64,000 nt of DNA from Perlabentimonas sp041656735 (GCA_041656735.1 JBBACY010000006.1:1-64000), one strand, 5' to 3'; counted from the first letter of the stretch, positions 8,197 through 18,153 are shown. The notes: generated from the sequence alone by a model not told the origin. Program-made: numbers and translations.

Positions 8197-9661
8197 AACG
8201 CTTAACAATTTGTTCGGTTGTTAGTTTTGAGCTAATAACTGCCATTGGCAATCCGGTGCCAGGAATAGTGCTTGAGCCAACATAGAAGAGATTTTTGAAC
8301 TTCTCGTCGGTGTTGTGCGGACGAAAATACCCTATTTGACTTAAATCGTGTGCCAAGCCTAGGCCGCTGCCACGATACAGGTTAAACATTTTCTCCCAGT
8401 GCGTTGGCGTTAGAATTGTTTTTGAAATTAGGTTACTCTTAATATCTAAACCGGTACGTTCCGATAGGTCGTCGATAATATTATTGGCAATTTGTTCGCT
8501 ATCGTCCCAATTAGGTTTGTAGCGTAAATCGGGAACCGGACAAAGAATAAAAATTGCTTCTGCACCCTCCGGAGCGTGATCGGGATTGGCTTTACTTGGT
8601 ACATTAACGTAATAGTAAGGCTTATCTAAACTCACCTTATTTTTAAAGATTCCGGAGCTATACTCCTCAAAATTTTGACCAAGAAAATAGTTGTGCACCT
8701 CAAGTCCAGTAGCCTTACCTTTAATACCTAAATACATTGTAAGCGGCGATAGTGTCCATTTCTTCTTATCCAGTTTTTTCTCACTAAACTTCTCGCGTTT
8801 AAGTATTTTTCCTCTAAAAGATGCTGCATCAGCATTCGCCACGTAAATATCGGCAGTCCACACCTTACTGTTTTGGTCTACAAGTCCGCTAATCTCGCCG
8901 TTTTTCTCAACAAAATTAACAATTTCAGTGTTATAGGTAATCTTTATGTTTCGCTTTTCAATCTCACCCAAAAGACCTTCAACAATTTTATACATCCCCC
9001 CCTTTACATTATGGTACCCATCGTGTAAAAGTTCGGTATAGGTAAGCATAGAGTATACTGCAGGAGTATCAAATGGGGTTGCACCAAGAAAAAACGCCAC
9101 TAGCGAAAAGATTACTTTTACCTCATAAGAAGAAAAGTTCTTATCCATTTCGCTCCACATAGTTTTGAGCATTAACGGCCCGTGTTTAAGAGGAACAGTG
9201 GCTAGTGTAGCTGCAAAGTTTAATAATGACGAGAAATTTTTTCGTATAACCTTATTCTCGGTATCATGAAATAGCTGGCCCGTTTTTTTTAGGTACGCCA
9301 TCATTTTATTTTCAAAATCGGGCTCAACATCCGCAAATTCTTTTGCAAGTTTTTTTAAATCCTTATGTATAACATAGTTTTTTGAGCTGCCTGCAAAATT
9401 TACGGTATACAGCGGGTCGAGCGGAAAAAATGTGAAGGGCAACTCAATATTACAACTTTTAGCAAATTCATCAAACTCATAGCTCATTGAAAAGAAAGTT
9501 GGAGCTAAATCCCAAGTAAAACCATCCTGCTTTAGCTGGTTTAGCCTACCCCCTGCCTTATGGTGTTTTTCAAGCATTTCAACCTCATAACCTGCTGATG
9601 ACAACCTAATAGCAGTTGTTAAACCTCCTAAGCCAGTTCCTACAATAAGGGCTTTTTTCAT
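8183..9661 (-). CDS. crtI: Phytoene desaturase (CrtI family)
   Basis: FAD-dependent desaturase, 492 residues, the usual size of bacterial CrtI. The N-terminal dinucleotide-binding motif is GTGLGGLTTAIRL (residues 8-20), followed by EKHHKAGGRLNQ. The C-terminal FAD/substrate motif is YVGSSTIPGTGLPMAVIS. It introduces double bonds into phytoene; the number of desaturation steps cannot be judged from sequence. It is upstream of and overlaps crtB. The leader contains a long inverted repeat (9689-9739). Confidence 0.93.
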   Translation of the reverse strand: MKKALIVGTGLGGLTTAIRLSSAGYEVEMLEKHHKAGGRLNQLKQDGFTWDLAPTFFSMSYEFDEFAKSCNIELPFTFFPLDPLYTVNFAGSSKNYVIHKDLKKLAKEFADVEPDFENKMMAYLKKTGQLFHDTENKVIRKNFSSLLNFAATLATVPLKHGPLMLKTMWSEMDKNFSSYEVKVIFSLVAFFLGATPFDTPAVYSMLTYTELLHDGYHNVKGGMYKIVEGLLGEIEKRNIKITYNTEIVNFVEKNGEISGLVDQNSKVWTADIYVANADAASFRGKILKREKFSEKKLDKKKWTLSPLTMYLGIKGKATGLEVHNYFLGQNFEEYSSGIFKNKVSLDKPYYYVNVPSKANPDHAPEGAEAIFILCPVPDLRYKPNWDDSEQIANNIIDDLSERTGLDIKSNLISKTILTPTHWEKMFNLYRGSGLGLAHDLSQIGYFRPHNTDEKFKNLFYVGSSTIPGTGLPMAVISSKLTTEQIVKRYGFV

Positions 9662-9688
9662 CTATTATTTATTGTTTAATGATAGTTA

Positions 9689-9739
9689 AATTTTCATTTA
9701 TTGATTATATATATAATTGATTACTAAACAATGAAAATT
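9689..9739. promoter_or_regulatory. Inverted repeat in the crtI upstream region
   Basis: AATTTTCATT at 9689-9698 is perfectly complementary to AATGAAAATT at 9730-9739; between them lies the palindrome ATTATATATATAAT. It sits 28-78 bases upstream of the crtI start, inside the divergent crtI/mnmA gap. It could be an operator or a leader RNA hairpin; AT-rich composition makes chance symmetry possible. Confidence 0.4.
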
Positions 9740-9900
9740 AATTTTTGTTTAAGTTTTGCTAGTAATTATTGCACAGAACTATTTAAACTTGTTTTGTACT
9801 AACTTTTAATTAGAAAATGCAGTACAAAGTAAACATACCCGAAGAGATGAACAAATTAAACCTAAGAATTTTTCATACTCACTCATCAAATAAAAATTTG

Positions 9901-9908
9901 TAATTTTG
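9901..9908 (+). promoter_or_regulatory. -7 box for mnmA
   Basis: TAATTTTG fits the TAnnTTTG -7 consensus and lies about 26 bases before the GTG start. No good -33 TTTG was found at 19-20 bases upstream. Confidence 0.45.
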
Positions 9909-9934
9909 CCGTTTCAATAAAACGATTTTTGGTT

Positions 9935-11110
9935 GTGAAAAAAGTAGTTATCGGTTTATCGGGTGGAGTTGACTCAAGCGTTGCGGCCTATATATTAAAA
10001 GAACAGGGCTATGAGGTTATTGGCCTATTTATGAAAAACTGGCACGACACCACGGGCGTTTTACAAGGTGATTGCCCGTTTGACGATGATTACAACTTTG
10101 CGCAAATGGTTGCTCGTAAGCTAAATATCCCTTTTAAAATGGTTGATTTAAGCGATGAGTACCGGAAACGAGTAGTTGACTATATGTTTGATGAATACGC
10201 GCGCGGACGAACCCCAAACCCTGATGTGCTATGCAATAGAGAAATTAAGTTTGATGCTTTTATGAAAGCGGCTCTTGAACTGGGTGCCGATTACGTAGCA
10301 ACGGGACACTACTGCCGTAAGGATACCGTTATCGTTGACGGTAAACCTGTTTACCGATTACTTGCAGGCGTTGATACGAACAAAGACCAGAGCTATTTCC
10401 TTTGCCAGCTAAGCCAACAGCAGCTGGAAAAGGCATTGTTCCCCATTGGCGATATGGTTAAACCCGAAGCGCGCCGAATTGCAACCGAACTGGGGCTTGC
10501 ATCTGCTCAAAGAAAAGACTCTCAAGGCATTTGCTTTGTTGGCAAGGTTGATTTACCTGTGTTTCTTCAGCAAAAACTCAAGGCGAAAAAAGGAGACATT
10601 ATTGAAATACCCAAAAACTTCAACCTACAAGACGATACCAATAAAACGAGCAATTCGCTTAAGAATATTTCAGCAGAGCATAAATACCAGTCCAGTAACG
10701 GCAAAAAGGTTGGTACACACCAAGGCGCACATTTTTATACCATTGGACAACGCAAAGGGCTAAACGTTGGAGGAACTCTCGAACCCCTATTCGTTATATC
10801 AATTGATGTGGAAAATAATATTGTTTACGTTGGTCAGGGTCAGGATCACCCTGGGTTATACCGAAATGCGCTGCTTGTACCTGAAAACGAAATACACTGG
10901 GTGCGCCCCGATAAAACGATGCGTATTGGAGAGTCGAAAGATTTTTTGGTGCGAATTAGGTACCGACAACCTTTACAAGAAGCCAAGCTACACCGACTTG
11001 AAGAAGGGATGTACATTACGTTTAACCAACCACAACGTGGAATTACATCGGGGCAATTTGCTGCTTGGTACTCTGATGATGAGCTAATTGGCTCTGGCGT
11101 AATTAATTAG
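9935..11110 (+). CDS. mnmA: tRNA-specific 2-thiouridylase MnmA
   Basis: Thiolates U34 of Lys, Glu and Gln tRNAs. The PP-loop ATPase motif SGGVDSS is at the N terminus. The two catalytic cysteines are about 100 and 200 from the GTG, in NPDVLCNREIKF and SQGICFVG. The GTG at 9935 (VKKVVIGLSGGVDSS) is chosen over the TTG at 9929, since homologues begin with M-K-K/R right before the PP-loop strand. Between the central domain and HQGAHFYTIGQRKGLNVGG there is an Asn/Lys-rich insertion of about 30 residues (near 225-255) that looks like a species-specific loop. The gene is monocistronic and divergent from crtI. Confidence 0.95.
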   Translation: MKKVVIGLSGGVDSSVAAYILKEQGYEVIGLFMKNWHDTTGVLQGDCPFDDDYNFAQMVARKLNIPFKMVDLSDEYRKRVVDYMFDEYARGRTPNPDVLCNREIKFDAFMKAALELGADYVATGHYCRKDTVIVDGKPVYRLLAGVDTNKDQSYFLCQLSQQQLEKALFPIGDMVKPEARRIATELGLASAQRKDSQGICFVGKVDLPVFLQQKLKAKKGDIIEIPKNFNLQDDTNKTSNSLKNISAEHKYQSSNGKKVGTHQGAHFYTIGQRKGLNVGGTLEPLFVISIDVENNIVYVGQGQDHPGLYRNALLVPENEIHWVRPDKTMRIGESKDFLVRIRYRQPLQEAKLHRLEEGMYITFNQPQRGITSGQFAAWYSDDELIGSGVIN

Positions 11111-11193
11111 AAAGAAAACTCTGATTACAACTATAAAACCTGCACAAACTTAACCCCGTTTTACACGAGTAGTGATACACCAAACCCAACCGC

Positions 11194-11233
11194 ACAATAA
11201 TACTTTAAATGGGCATCGGCAATTATTGTTTTT
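11194..11233 (+). terminator. Weak terminator-like inverted repeat after mnmA
   Basis: ACAATAAT (11194-11201) and ATTATTGT (11222-11229) pair across a 20-base loop and run into five T. The AT-only stem and the large loop make it a weak candidate. Confidence 0.3.
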
Positions 11234-11236
11234 CGA

Positions 11237-13435
11237 CTAAAATTTGATGCCAAAAACACAAATATCATCTATTTGCTCTTGCTTATTCTGGTGTTTAGTC
11301 AATACATTAAGCAATGCTTTCTCCTGAACTGCAGATGGTTTTCCATCAATTTCATTTAGTAACTCAATAAACCTACGCTGACCAAATTTTTTGAAATTAT
11401 CATCCATTTGATCCGTGTAGCCATCAGAAGTAAGGTAAAGGGTAACCGGCTTTGAAATATCAATTTGGTGGTTGGTAAAATATCGTTTATCCTCACGCTG
11501 AAACCCTCCCACCGACCGAGGATCCCCGGGAATCTTTTGGACTCTTCCATCGGTAACCACAAACAATGGCCGGCTTGCACCAGCAAACGTAGCTCTATTG
11601 TCTTTTAAATCAATTGCCAGCAAGCATATATCCATACTAATATGACCCTTGCTTATGGTAACATCCTGTTTTAACACCTTGCGAACCTCCTTATGCATAA
11701 GCTCAAGCGCCAGAGCCGGGTTATGGGTACGCCATTCGTTTACTACTTGGTTTAACAGGGTGTTGCCAATAACAGACATTAACGCACCAGGTACACCATG
11801 GCCTGTGCAATCAACCACTGCAGCAAAAAGTTTATTATCAACATTGCTAACCCAATAAAAATCGCCAGACACTATATCCTTAGGCATGAACAGGATCGTG
11901 TGATTGGGGAAAAACTTTCGTAATTGTTCTGGGTTGGGAAGTATTGCCTCTTGAATAGTTTGTGCGTACTCAATGCTACTAATAATTCTATCATTTTTAG
12001 CTTCAATTATCCGCTGCGAATTTTCAAGTATCAGGTTCTTACTCTCAATCTCATCACGCTGAGTCAAAATCTCTTCTTGTTGCTGAATAAGCTCCTCATT
12101 CTTTTCGAGAATTATATTTTGCTGCGTTGCAAGTTTAATATTGGCCTTCTGCTTATTTTTATAAGCCTTGTACACCAACAGCATCCCAACCATTAAAACA
12201 CCCAAAATTAATAACAGCAGGTTTTGCAATAAGCGCTGTGTACTTGCTTTTTCGCTTGCAATAACATCGCGTTTAGCTTGTTCTATTTGCGATTTATGCC
12301 GCTCTTTCTCAAAATTGTATAACATCTCCGTTTGAACCATCCTCTTCATATTGTCCTCGTTAAAAATGATGTCGCGGGCATCTTTATAACTTTTAAAATG
12401 AGCGAAGGCCTTTGGAATGCTATTCTGTTTTTCATAAACCTGGCTTAAACACTTGTGAGCTTCGGCGCATAAATCGATTGCTGAAATAGAATTTGCATGA
12501 TTTAATGCCTGTGAAAAATAGGATTGAGCCTGGCTATATTTTTGACGTGCAAAGGCTAGCTTACCCAAGTAAATTTTACATTCAGCTAGTCGTTGGTGAT
12601 TACCTAACTTCTCGAAAATATTCAAAGCCTTAGACAAGTAACTCTCACTCAAGTAATAGTCATCTAAAGCAATGTAAATTGATCCTATTTCGTTATAAAG
12701 GATACCAACGCTATCACCCTCTTTGTCATAATCCTCATATTTTTTAGACAGAACGAGTGATTTTAAAAAATAATCAAGTGCTTCATTATAATTTCCCATC
12801 TTTTTGTGCACCTCACCAATGTTCATATAGGCAATTGATATTCCATACTCGCTGCCCAGCACTTTTTCTATTTCAAGCGATTTCATATAATACTGAAGCG
12901 CTTTGGGAAAGTTATCCTGATATAAGTACAGAACACCAATATTATTCAATGTGCTTGACCTACCCAGGGTATCCTGAGAGGTTTCGAAGAGTGATAAAGC
13001 GTTAAATAAATGCTCGAGCGCACCCGAATAATTGCCTTGCAAACGGTATATTGGTCCAATTCGGTTAAGTGCCCATGCTTCGCCTGAGATATTATTTAAG
13101 GATTTGAAATGCTCAATACTTAAATATAGATATTTTAACGCTTCAGTAAAATTATCTTGAAAGCGGTATAAATCACCCAGATCGAGAAGCAAATACGAGA
13201 TTTCATCAAGCATTCCAACCTCTTCGCAGGCTTTTAAGGCTAGGTTAGAATATCTAATTGCGCTCTCCGTATCTTTCTCATCATAATATTCTTGTGCTAT
13301 TTTTAGTAAATCGTTGGCATATTGAACCTTATCAACCTCTTCAATTGCATTAGGTTGGGGTGCATCGTTAATTTGAGCAAACGATGCTAGCGTTAAAAAA
13401 AGTAATGAGACAAATATGTAGACTTTTTGTAACAA
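11237..13435 (-). CDS. TPR sensor with C-terminal SpoIIE/PP2C-type phosphatase
   Basis: 732 residues: signal peptide (1-20, ending ASFAQ), six to eight tetratricopeptide repeats over about 35-350, one transmembrane helix near 400-425 (LLLLILGVLMVGMLLVYKAY), a coiled coil to about 500, then a SpoIIE-like PPM phosphatase domain. Phosphatase metal motifs are SGDFYW and AAVVDCTGHGVPGALMS, with a later SDGYTDQ. In Bacteroidota such proteins are thought to sense in the periplasm through the TPRs and dephosphorylate cytosolic partners such as anti-sigma antagonists; the target here is unknown. No ATG precedes the signal peptide, so translation probably starts at TTG 13435. Confidence 0.88.
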   Translation of the reverse strand: MLQKVYIFVSLLFLTLASFAQINDAPQPNAIEEVDKVQYANDLLKIAQEYYDEKDTESAIRYSNLALKACEEVGMLDEISYLLLDLGDLYRFQDNFTEALKYLYLSIEHFKSLNNISGEAWALNRIGPIYRLQGNYSGALEHLFNALSLFETSQDTLGRSSTLNNIGVLYLYQDNFPKALQYYMKSLEIEKVLGSEYGISIAYMNIGEVHKKMGNYNEALDYFLKSLVLSKKYEDYDKEGDSVGILYNEIGSIYIALDDYYLSESYLSKALNIFEKLGNHQRLAECKIYLGKLAFARQKYSQAQSYFSQALNHANSISAIDLCAEAHKCLSQVYEKQNSIPKAFAHFKSYKDARDIIFNEDNMKRMVQTEMLYNFEKERHKSQIEQAKRDVIASEKASTQRLLQNLLLLILGVLMVGMLLVYKAYKNKQKANIKLATQQNIILEKNEELIQQQEEILTQRDEIESKNLILENSQRIIEAKNDRIISSIEYAQTIQEAILPNPEQLRKFFPNHTILFMPKDIVSGDFYWVSNVDNKLFAAVVDCTGHGVPGALMSVIGNTLLNQVVNEWRTHNPALALELMHKEVRKVLKQDVTISKGHISMDICLLAIDLKDNRATFAGASRPLFVVTDGRVQKIPGDPRSVGGFQREDKRYFTNHQIDISKPVTLYLTSDGYTDQMDDNFKKFGQRRFIELLNEIDGKPSAVQEKALLNVLTKHQNKQEQIDDICVFGIKF

Positions 13436-13863
13436 AATGGGAGCTGTTTTAATGTTTTAAAATCTTAATTATTTACCTAAAAAGAATTAACTATTTGGTT
13501 AAGCAACTATGTATGTACAATTTACTATAACTACTTTTGGGGCCTTAATGTTTCAAAAAAGATGAAAGAATATGAGGGTTAAGTGATTTTATCAAAATAA
13601 AAAAGAAGCCCCAAGAAAATTAATGATGGTAAATTCTTAAGGGATACACGTTAAAATATCGCGATAATATGGGAGCAAACCACAAGAATAGTTATCGAAA
13701 TTGGTTGTAAACCCTTTCTTAATTACATTCAAACCTCGTGAAGTTAAATAGTTGCTAGTAAAACTTTATGTTTGAACTATGCGTTTGCATTTTTGCGTAT
13801 CGCTGAAGAACAACGAAATGTTCCTTTTCACAAATTTTACCATTACATTTGCTAAAAAAATAT
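13436..13863. other. Intergenic gap, divergent promoters
   Basis: About 430 bases with no supportable gene. It separates the SpoIIE-type protein (minus) from the nucleoid-associated protein (plus). The only motif noted is TACATTTG at 13844-13851, a -7 match just 12 bases before the ATG at 13864, which would give a very short leader. Confidence 0.5.
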
Positions 13864-14910
13864 ATGTTCGATTTCACAGAGGCAAAAATTGCCGCAATGG
13901 CTATACATCGAGTTGGAAGTGCTGCTCGCGAAGATGAGTTGGTCTTATCCAACGATCTTGTTCAAATTAGCGATCCCGACCTACTCGACCTACTTAAAAA
14001 CTTTTTTATTTCGCCCTTTAAACAACCCGAGTTTTATAGTTTTTCGCATAGTACGGACTTGGAAATGAATAAGACTTTCAATTTCTCGTCGAGTATATTT
14101 AGCGCGCCAGATAATCTGCTCGAACAATCGGCAAACATTGCTAACTACTTGTACGATTGCAGTAATCATCCAAATATTAAGGACGGAGAGCTGTACGTTA
14201 TTTTTATGTCGAACTGCGTAATTGAAGGCGAATTGGTTGATGCCATTGGTCTTTTTAAGTCGGAAACGAAGGATACCTTTATTAAGGTTTACGAGAATCA
14301 TAGCAAATTTGAAGTTGAGCGACACAGTGGCATTAATATAAAAAAAGTGGATAAGGGTTGCCTTATTTTTAATACCGAGCGCGATTTTGGATACAAGATT
14401 ATTGCCATTGATAACACCAACAAAACCGATGAGGCCAGATTTTGGAAAGAAACATTCTTGAATATTAAGCCCCGGGAAGACGACTTTTACCAAACCAGTG
14501 GCTACATTAACCTTTGTAAAGATTTTGTAAAAGATGTTTTAAAGGATGAAAACACCGTTGACCGTAGCGAACAGATTGATATACTGAACAAAACCCGCGA
14601 TTACTTTACAAAAAACGATGCATTTAATCAGGACGAATTTGAGGACGAGATAATAAGAAAGCCTGAGGTTGTTGAGCAATTCAGAGAATACAAAGATAAC
14701 TACCAGGCCGAGCTAGGATGCAATTTAAAAGACTCGTTCACCATTTCTGTAGATGCTGCCAAACAAGCAAAAAAAGCATTTAAAAGCGTTATAAAGCTCG
14801 ATAAGAATTTTCACTTATACATTCATGGTGGTCGCGACAGGGTAGACAAAGGTTTTGATCACGAAAAAGGCCTAAGCTATTACACACTATTTTTCGATGC
14901 AGAAGACTAG
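13864..14910 (+). CDS. Nucleoid-associated protein (NdpA/YejK, PF04245-like)
   Basis: 348 residues from the ATG; an in-frame TTG at 13849 would add five residues but overlaps the -7 box, so it is not used. The N-terminal AKIAAMAIHRVGSAAREDEL and the following acidic, alternating helix-strand pattern resemble the 37-kDa nucleoid-associated protein family (NA37), which binds nucleoid DNA in E. coli. Bacteroidota homologues of this length are common. Followed after 50 bases by DUF5063 and an exonuclease, with which it may be cotranscribed. Confidence 0.8.
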   Translation: MFDFTEAKIAAMAIHRVGSAAREDELVLSNDLVQISDPDLLDLLKNFFISPFKQPEFYSFSHSTDLEMNKTFNFSSSIFSAPDNLLEQSANIANYLYDCSNHPNIKDGELYVIFMSNCVIEGELVDAIGLFKSETKDTFIKVYENHSKFEVERHSGINIKKVDKGCLIFNTERDFGYKIIAIDNTNKTDEARFWKETFLNIKPREDDFYQTSGYINLCKDFVKDVLKDENTVDRSEQIDILNKTRDYFTKNDAFNQDEFEDEIIRKPEVVEQFREYKDNYQAELGCNLKDSFTISVDAAKQAKKAFKSVIKLDKNFHLYIHGGRDRVDKGFDHEKGLSYYTLFFDAED

Positions 14911-14960
14911 CAAAAAAAACATCGGGAGTAGTTTAACGAACGCGGCAAAAAACATTTAAT

Positions 14961-15578
14961 ATGACAACAATAAAAGAATTGGTTTTTAGTAAGGTGGTGG
15001 TTGAGTTTGCCGCAGTAGCTAAAGAATACTGTGCATTTCTTGAAAATCCAACGGCATTTAAACAAAAGCAATTTATTCAAATATCAAATAGCCTTTTACC
15101 TCTGCTTTACTATAAGGCATCACTACTTCCCAATACTGAGCCCATTCATGAACAGGGTAACCAAAAGTATGTTACCGAAGAGTACTACTTGGCTTTAAGC
15201 GAACGCATTAAACACTTTTTAGGCCAGTACAACGATTTCCCAGAAGTTTTTGATGAGCGAATAGTTGAAACAGACGAGCAGTTTTCGGCCAGTCTTGCTG
15301 AGTACCTAAGCGATATATATCAGGATTTGAAAGACTTTACCATGATATACCAAAAAGGGCAGGCAGAAGAAATAAACGATGCCCTGTGGGAATGTAAACT
15401 TAACTTTGGGGAGTTTTGGGGAATTCGATTGGCTAATTGCATAAGAGCCATTCACCAGCTCGCGTATAGCAACTCGGAGCTAATTGCAGATGAGCCGAAA
15501 GAAACCGAACAGAATGATAATATTGATACCAGCGACTGGTTTATTACTCGTCGTCAGGACGAAATGGATAATGAATAG
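14961..15578 (+). CDS. DUF5063 domain protein
   Basis: 205 residues, predominantly helical and acidic, with the conserved tail features EINDALWECKLNFGEFWG and LANCIRAIHQLAY typical of DUF5063. No signal peptide, no metal motif, no known biochemical role. The gene ends two bases before a DEDDy-type 3'-5' exonuclease gene, and this pairing is recurrent in Bacteroidota, which suggests a shared nucleic-acid role by inference only. Confidence 0.85.
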   Translation: MTTIKELVFSKVVVEFAAVAKEYCAFLENPTAFKQKQFIQISNSLLPLLYYKASLLPNTEPIHEQGNQKYVTEEYYLALSERIKHFLGQYNDFPEVFDERIVETDEQFSASLAEYLSDIYQDLKDFTMIYQKGQAEEINDALWECKLNFGEFWGIRLANCIRAIHQLAYSNSELIADEPKETEQNDNIDTSDWFITRRQDEMDNE

Positions 15579-15580
15579 AT

Positions 15581-16165
15581 ATGATTTTTAAAAACGACAT
15601 TACAAAAGAAGAGGTTAACGAGTTACCAAAAGCAGTTTACAACGGAAAAATTATTGTTATAACTTCTCAAGAAGAACTTATAGAACACCTGCCCACGCTA
15701 GCACGAGAAAAAATTATTGGATTTGATACCGAAACCAAGCCCACCTTTAAAAAAGGGCAGGTAAACGGCATAGCCCTATTGCAACTTGCTACTCACGAAA
15801 TTGCGCTACTAATAAAAATAAAGGAAGTTGGGATACCCAACGAGCTTATTAAAGTTTTAGAGAACCCAAACATACTGAAAATTGGAGCAGCAATTCGCGA
15901 TGATAATCGCGGGTTACAAAAGGCGGCTAAATTTACCCCAGCAGGTTTTATTGACCTTCAAAATATTGTTTCCGATTACGGAATTGAGTGCTTAAGCGTG
16001 CGTAAAATGGCCGCTATAGTGCTAGGGTTGAAGGTGTCAAAATCGCAACAACTTTCGAACTGGGACGCCCCCACTTACACCGAGGCGCAAGAGCAATATG
16101 CTGCTATTGACGCTTGGGCGTGTCGCGAAATATTTATAAAACTTAGGGCGAGTAAGGCCAAATAG
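15581..16165 (+). CDS. 3'-5' exonuclease, RNase D/DEDDy type
   Basis: 194 residues, a single exonuclease domain. The four acidic residues and tyrosine are in place: Asp49 and Glu51 (GFDTET), Asp106/107 (AIRDDNRG), Tyr172 and Asp176 (YAAIDAWACREIF). No HRDC domain follows, so it is shorter than RNase D and resembles the stand-alone exonuclease partner of DUF5063. Whether RNA or DNA is the substrate cannot be told. Confidence 0.88.
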   Translation: MIFKNDITKEEVNELPKAVYNGKIIVITSQEELIEHLPTLAREKIIGFDTETKPTFKKGQVNGIALLQLATHEIALLIKIKEVGIPNELIKVLENPNILKIGAAIRDDNRGLQKAAKFTPAGFIDLQNIVSDYGIECLSVRKMAAIVLGLKVSKSQQLSNWDAPTYTEAQEQYAAIDAWACREIFIKLRASKAK

Positions 16166-16201
16166 GTTTCATAAAACCACTGGTTTTACGCGCTACATTA
16201 G

Positions 16202-16966
16202 CTAGCGTATAAAAACCCAGTTATTCCCTTTACTATAATCAGGTGCATACACGTACCCTTCGTCAGTGAATGCTTTTAGGTGTTCAACCTGCTCAAGCTT
16301 ATTTTTAATAACAAAGCGAGTCATTAAACCCCGCGCACGCTTGGCATAAATTGCAATGGTTTTTAAACTATCCCCTTTTTGCTCCTTAAAAACTGGGGAA
16401 ACTATTGTACCGCCTATTTTATTAAAATTTATTGCTTTTGAATACTCATTGGAGGCGAGGTTAACCAACGTATTCTCTTTATCCAACTTAATTAGCCCCT
16501 CGAAATAGCGGGTAATCGTATCGCGCCAAAAATCGTACAAATTATTACTGCTCTCAACATCCACTTTGGTTCCCATTTCGAGCCTGTAGGGTTGCATCAA
16601 ATCGAGCGGACGAAGCACCCCGTATAGGCCTGACAAAATTCGTAAATTCTGTTGGGCGAATAAAAAATCGTCGGCACTAAAATCTACCACATCGATACCC
16701 CCATACACATCGCCCTTAAAGCTGAGCAAAGCAGGATAGCTATTCTGCTTAGTAAATGGTGTTTGCCATTTCAAAAAACGCTCAAAATTAAGAGTGGCTA
16801 ACGACTGGCTTATGCCCATCAACCCTTTTAAATCATTCACGTTTAACTCTCTTAGTCGGTTTATTAAAATCTCCGATTTGTTCAAAAAGTCGGGTTGTGT
16901 TGGATCTACTCTTGGTTGAATTTCTATTTTTGCAAGAGTTTTTGAGGGGGACAATATTAGTATCAT
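16202..16966 (-). CDS. yaaA: Peroxide stress protein YaaA (DUF328)
   Basis: Cytosolic protein of the YaaA family, which in E. coli limits iron-dependent oxidative damage under peroxide. The start is taken at ATG 16966 (MILILSPSKTLA), matching the canonical N terminus; the TTG at 16972 only adds two residues. Family-typical motifs are LSFKGDVYGG near the middle, LRILSGLYGVLRPLDLMQPYRLEMG, and NLASNEYSKAI. Length 254 is normal. The gene is monocistronic and convergent with the exonuclease gene. Confidence 0.9.
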   Translation of the reverse strand: MILILSPSKTLAKIEIQPRVDPTQPDFLNKSEILINRLRELNVNDLKGLMGISQSLATLNFERFLKWQTPFTKQNSYPALLSFKGDVYGGIDVVDFSADDFLFAQQNLRILSGLYGVLRPLDLMQPYRLEMGTKVDVESSNNLYDFWRDTITRYFEGLIKLDKENTLVNLASNEYSKAINFNKIGGTIVSPVFKEQKGDSLKTIAIYAKRARGLMTRFVIKNKLEQVEHLKAFTDEGYVYAPDYSKGNNWVFIR

Positions 16967-17188
16967 AATCAAATATTCTAGGAGTTTAGCGCAATGTTAC
17001 ACTAGTTGAACTCAAAATTAGCTATTATATTGGTCTGGCGCAAAAGAAGGAAATAAAAAGGCATAAACTAAAACAGGGAAATACCCTGGCTAGTAGAAAA
17101 GTGCAATGAATACAAAAACGAAACTTCAACAGAATAAATATATTTGTAAACCAATCACAAAACTTTATCTATATTAACACATTGCCTA

Positions 17189-17218
17189 TTGCAACAATAG
17201 GATTCTATAGTAAATTTG
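17189..17218 (+). promoter_or_regulatory. Promoter for glsA
   Basis: TTGC at 17189-17192, an 18-base spacer and TAAATTTG at 17211-17218, 20 bases before the glsA ATG, fit the Bacteroidota promoter pattern. Confidence 0.55.
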
Positions 17219-17238
17219 TAATCTGAAATTAGACTAAA

Positions 17239-18153
17239 ATGGATATACAAGCAATTATTACAGATATTTACCACGAGGTAAAGCCACTGGCTTCTCAAGG
17301 TCAGGTTGCCAAATATATACCTGCATTAGAAACTGTATCACCTGACTATTTGGCCATTAGCATACACAAGATTGACGGTACGCACTTTTCAATTGGCGAT
17401 TATAGTATCCCATTTTCAATACAAAGCATAGCAAAAGTCTTTGGTTTTACCCTAGCATACAAGGCTTTAGGTCGCGAAATGTGGAAACGAGTTGGCAAAG
17501 AGCCCTCTGGTAATGCTTTTAACTCGCTAGTTCAGCTAGAGTTTGAGAATGGAATACCCCGTAATCCCTTTATAAATGCAGGCGCAATTGTACTGGCCGA
17601 TATTCTTATATCTCATTATAAAAATCCCCCGCTCGAATTATTAAACTTCGCCAAAAAGGCAGCCAATGAAACCTCAATAAGTTTTAATGAAGAAGTTGCT
17701 CGCTCTGAAAAGGAAACAGGAAACAGGAATGCGGCTCTTGCCTACTTTATGAAAAGTTATAAAAATATCGTCAACCCCGTTCAGGATGTTCTTGACCTAT
17801 ACTTTCTAATGTGCTCACTAGAAATGGACACATACTGCCTAGCAAAATCCTTCCTTCCCCTATCAAACCAAGGTATAATTCCCTCTACAAAAGAGCGAAT
17901 AGTCTCCTTAAATGAAGCAAAAAGGATTAATTCACTAATGATTACATCTGGCTTATACAACGAATCGGGCGACTTTGCGTACAGAGTAGGTGTACCTGCC
18001 AAAAGCGGCGTTGGAGGCGGTATAGTGGCTGTTATTCCTAATGTGCTAAGTATATGTGTGTGGTCACCTCCTCTTAACAATCTCGGAAATTCGATTGCAG
18101 GCGTTTGTGCCTTAGAAAAATTTACTACGCTTACGGGTATCTCTGTTTTTTAA
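17239..18153 (+). CDS. glsA: Glutaminase A
   Basis: Serine-dependent glutaminase of the beta-lactamase-like fold, converting glutamine to glutamate and ammonia. The catalytic SxxK motif is Ser63-Lys66 (SIQSIAK). Substrate-site segments NPFINAGAIV and, in the C-terminal half, VPAKSGVGGGIVAV are intact. 304 residues, the usual bacterial length, with no C-terminal STAS or ankyrin extension. Single gene with its own promoter and a strong convergent terminator at 18182-18210. Confidence 0.94.
   Translation: MDIQAIITDIYHEVKPLASQGQVAKYIPALETVSPDYLAISIHKIDGTHFSIGDYSIPFSIQSIAKVFGFTLAYKALGREMWKRVGKEPSGNAFNSLVQLEFENGIPRNPFINAGAIVLADILISHYKNPPLELLNFAKKAANETSISFNEEVARSEKETGNRNAALAYFMKSYKNIVNPVQDVLDLYFLMCSLEMDTYCLAKSFLPLSNQGIIPSTKERIVSLNEAKRINSLMITSGLYNESGDFAYRVGVPAKSGVGGGIVAVIPNVLSICVWSPPLNNLGNSIAGVCALEKFTTLTGISVF

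Noticed and set aside
13990..14493. 167-codon ORF antisense to the nucleoid-associated protein gene
   Set aside because: No homology recognised; opposite frame carries the conserved NA37-like protein.
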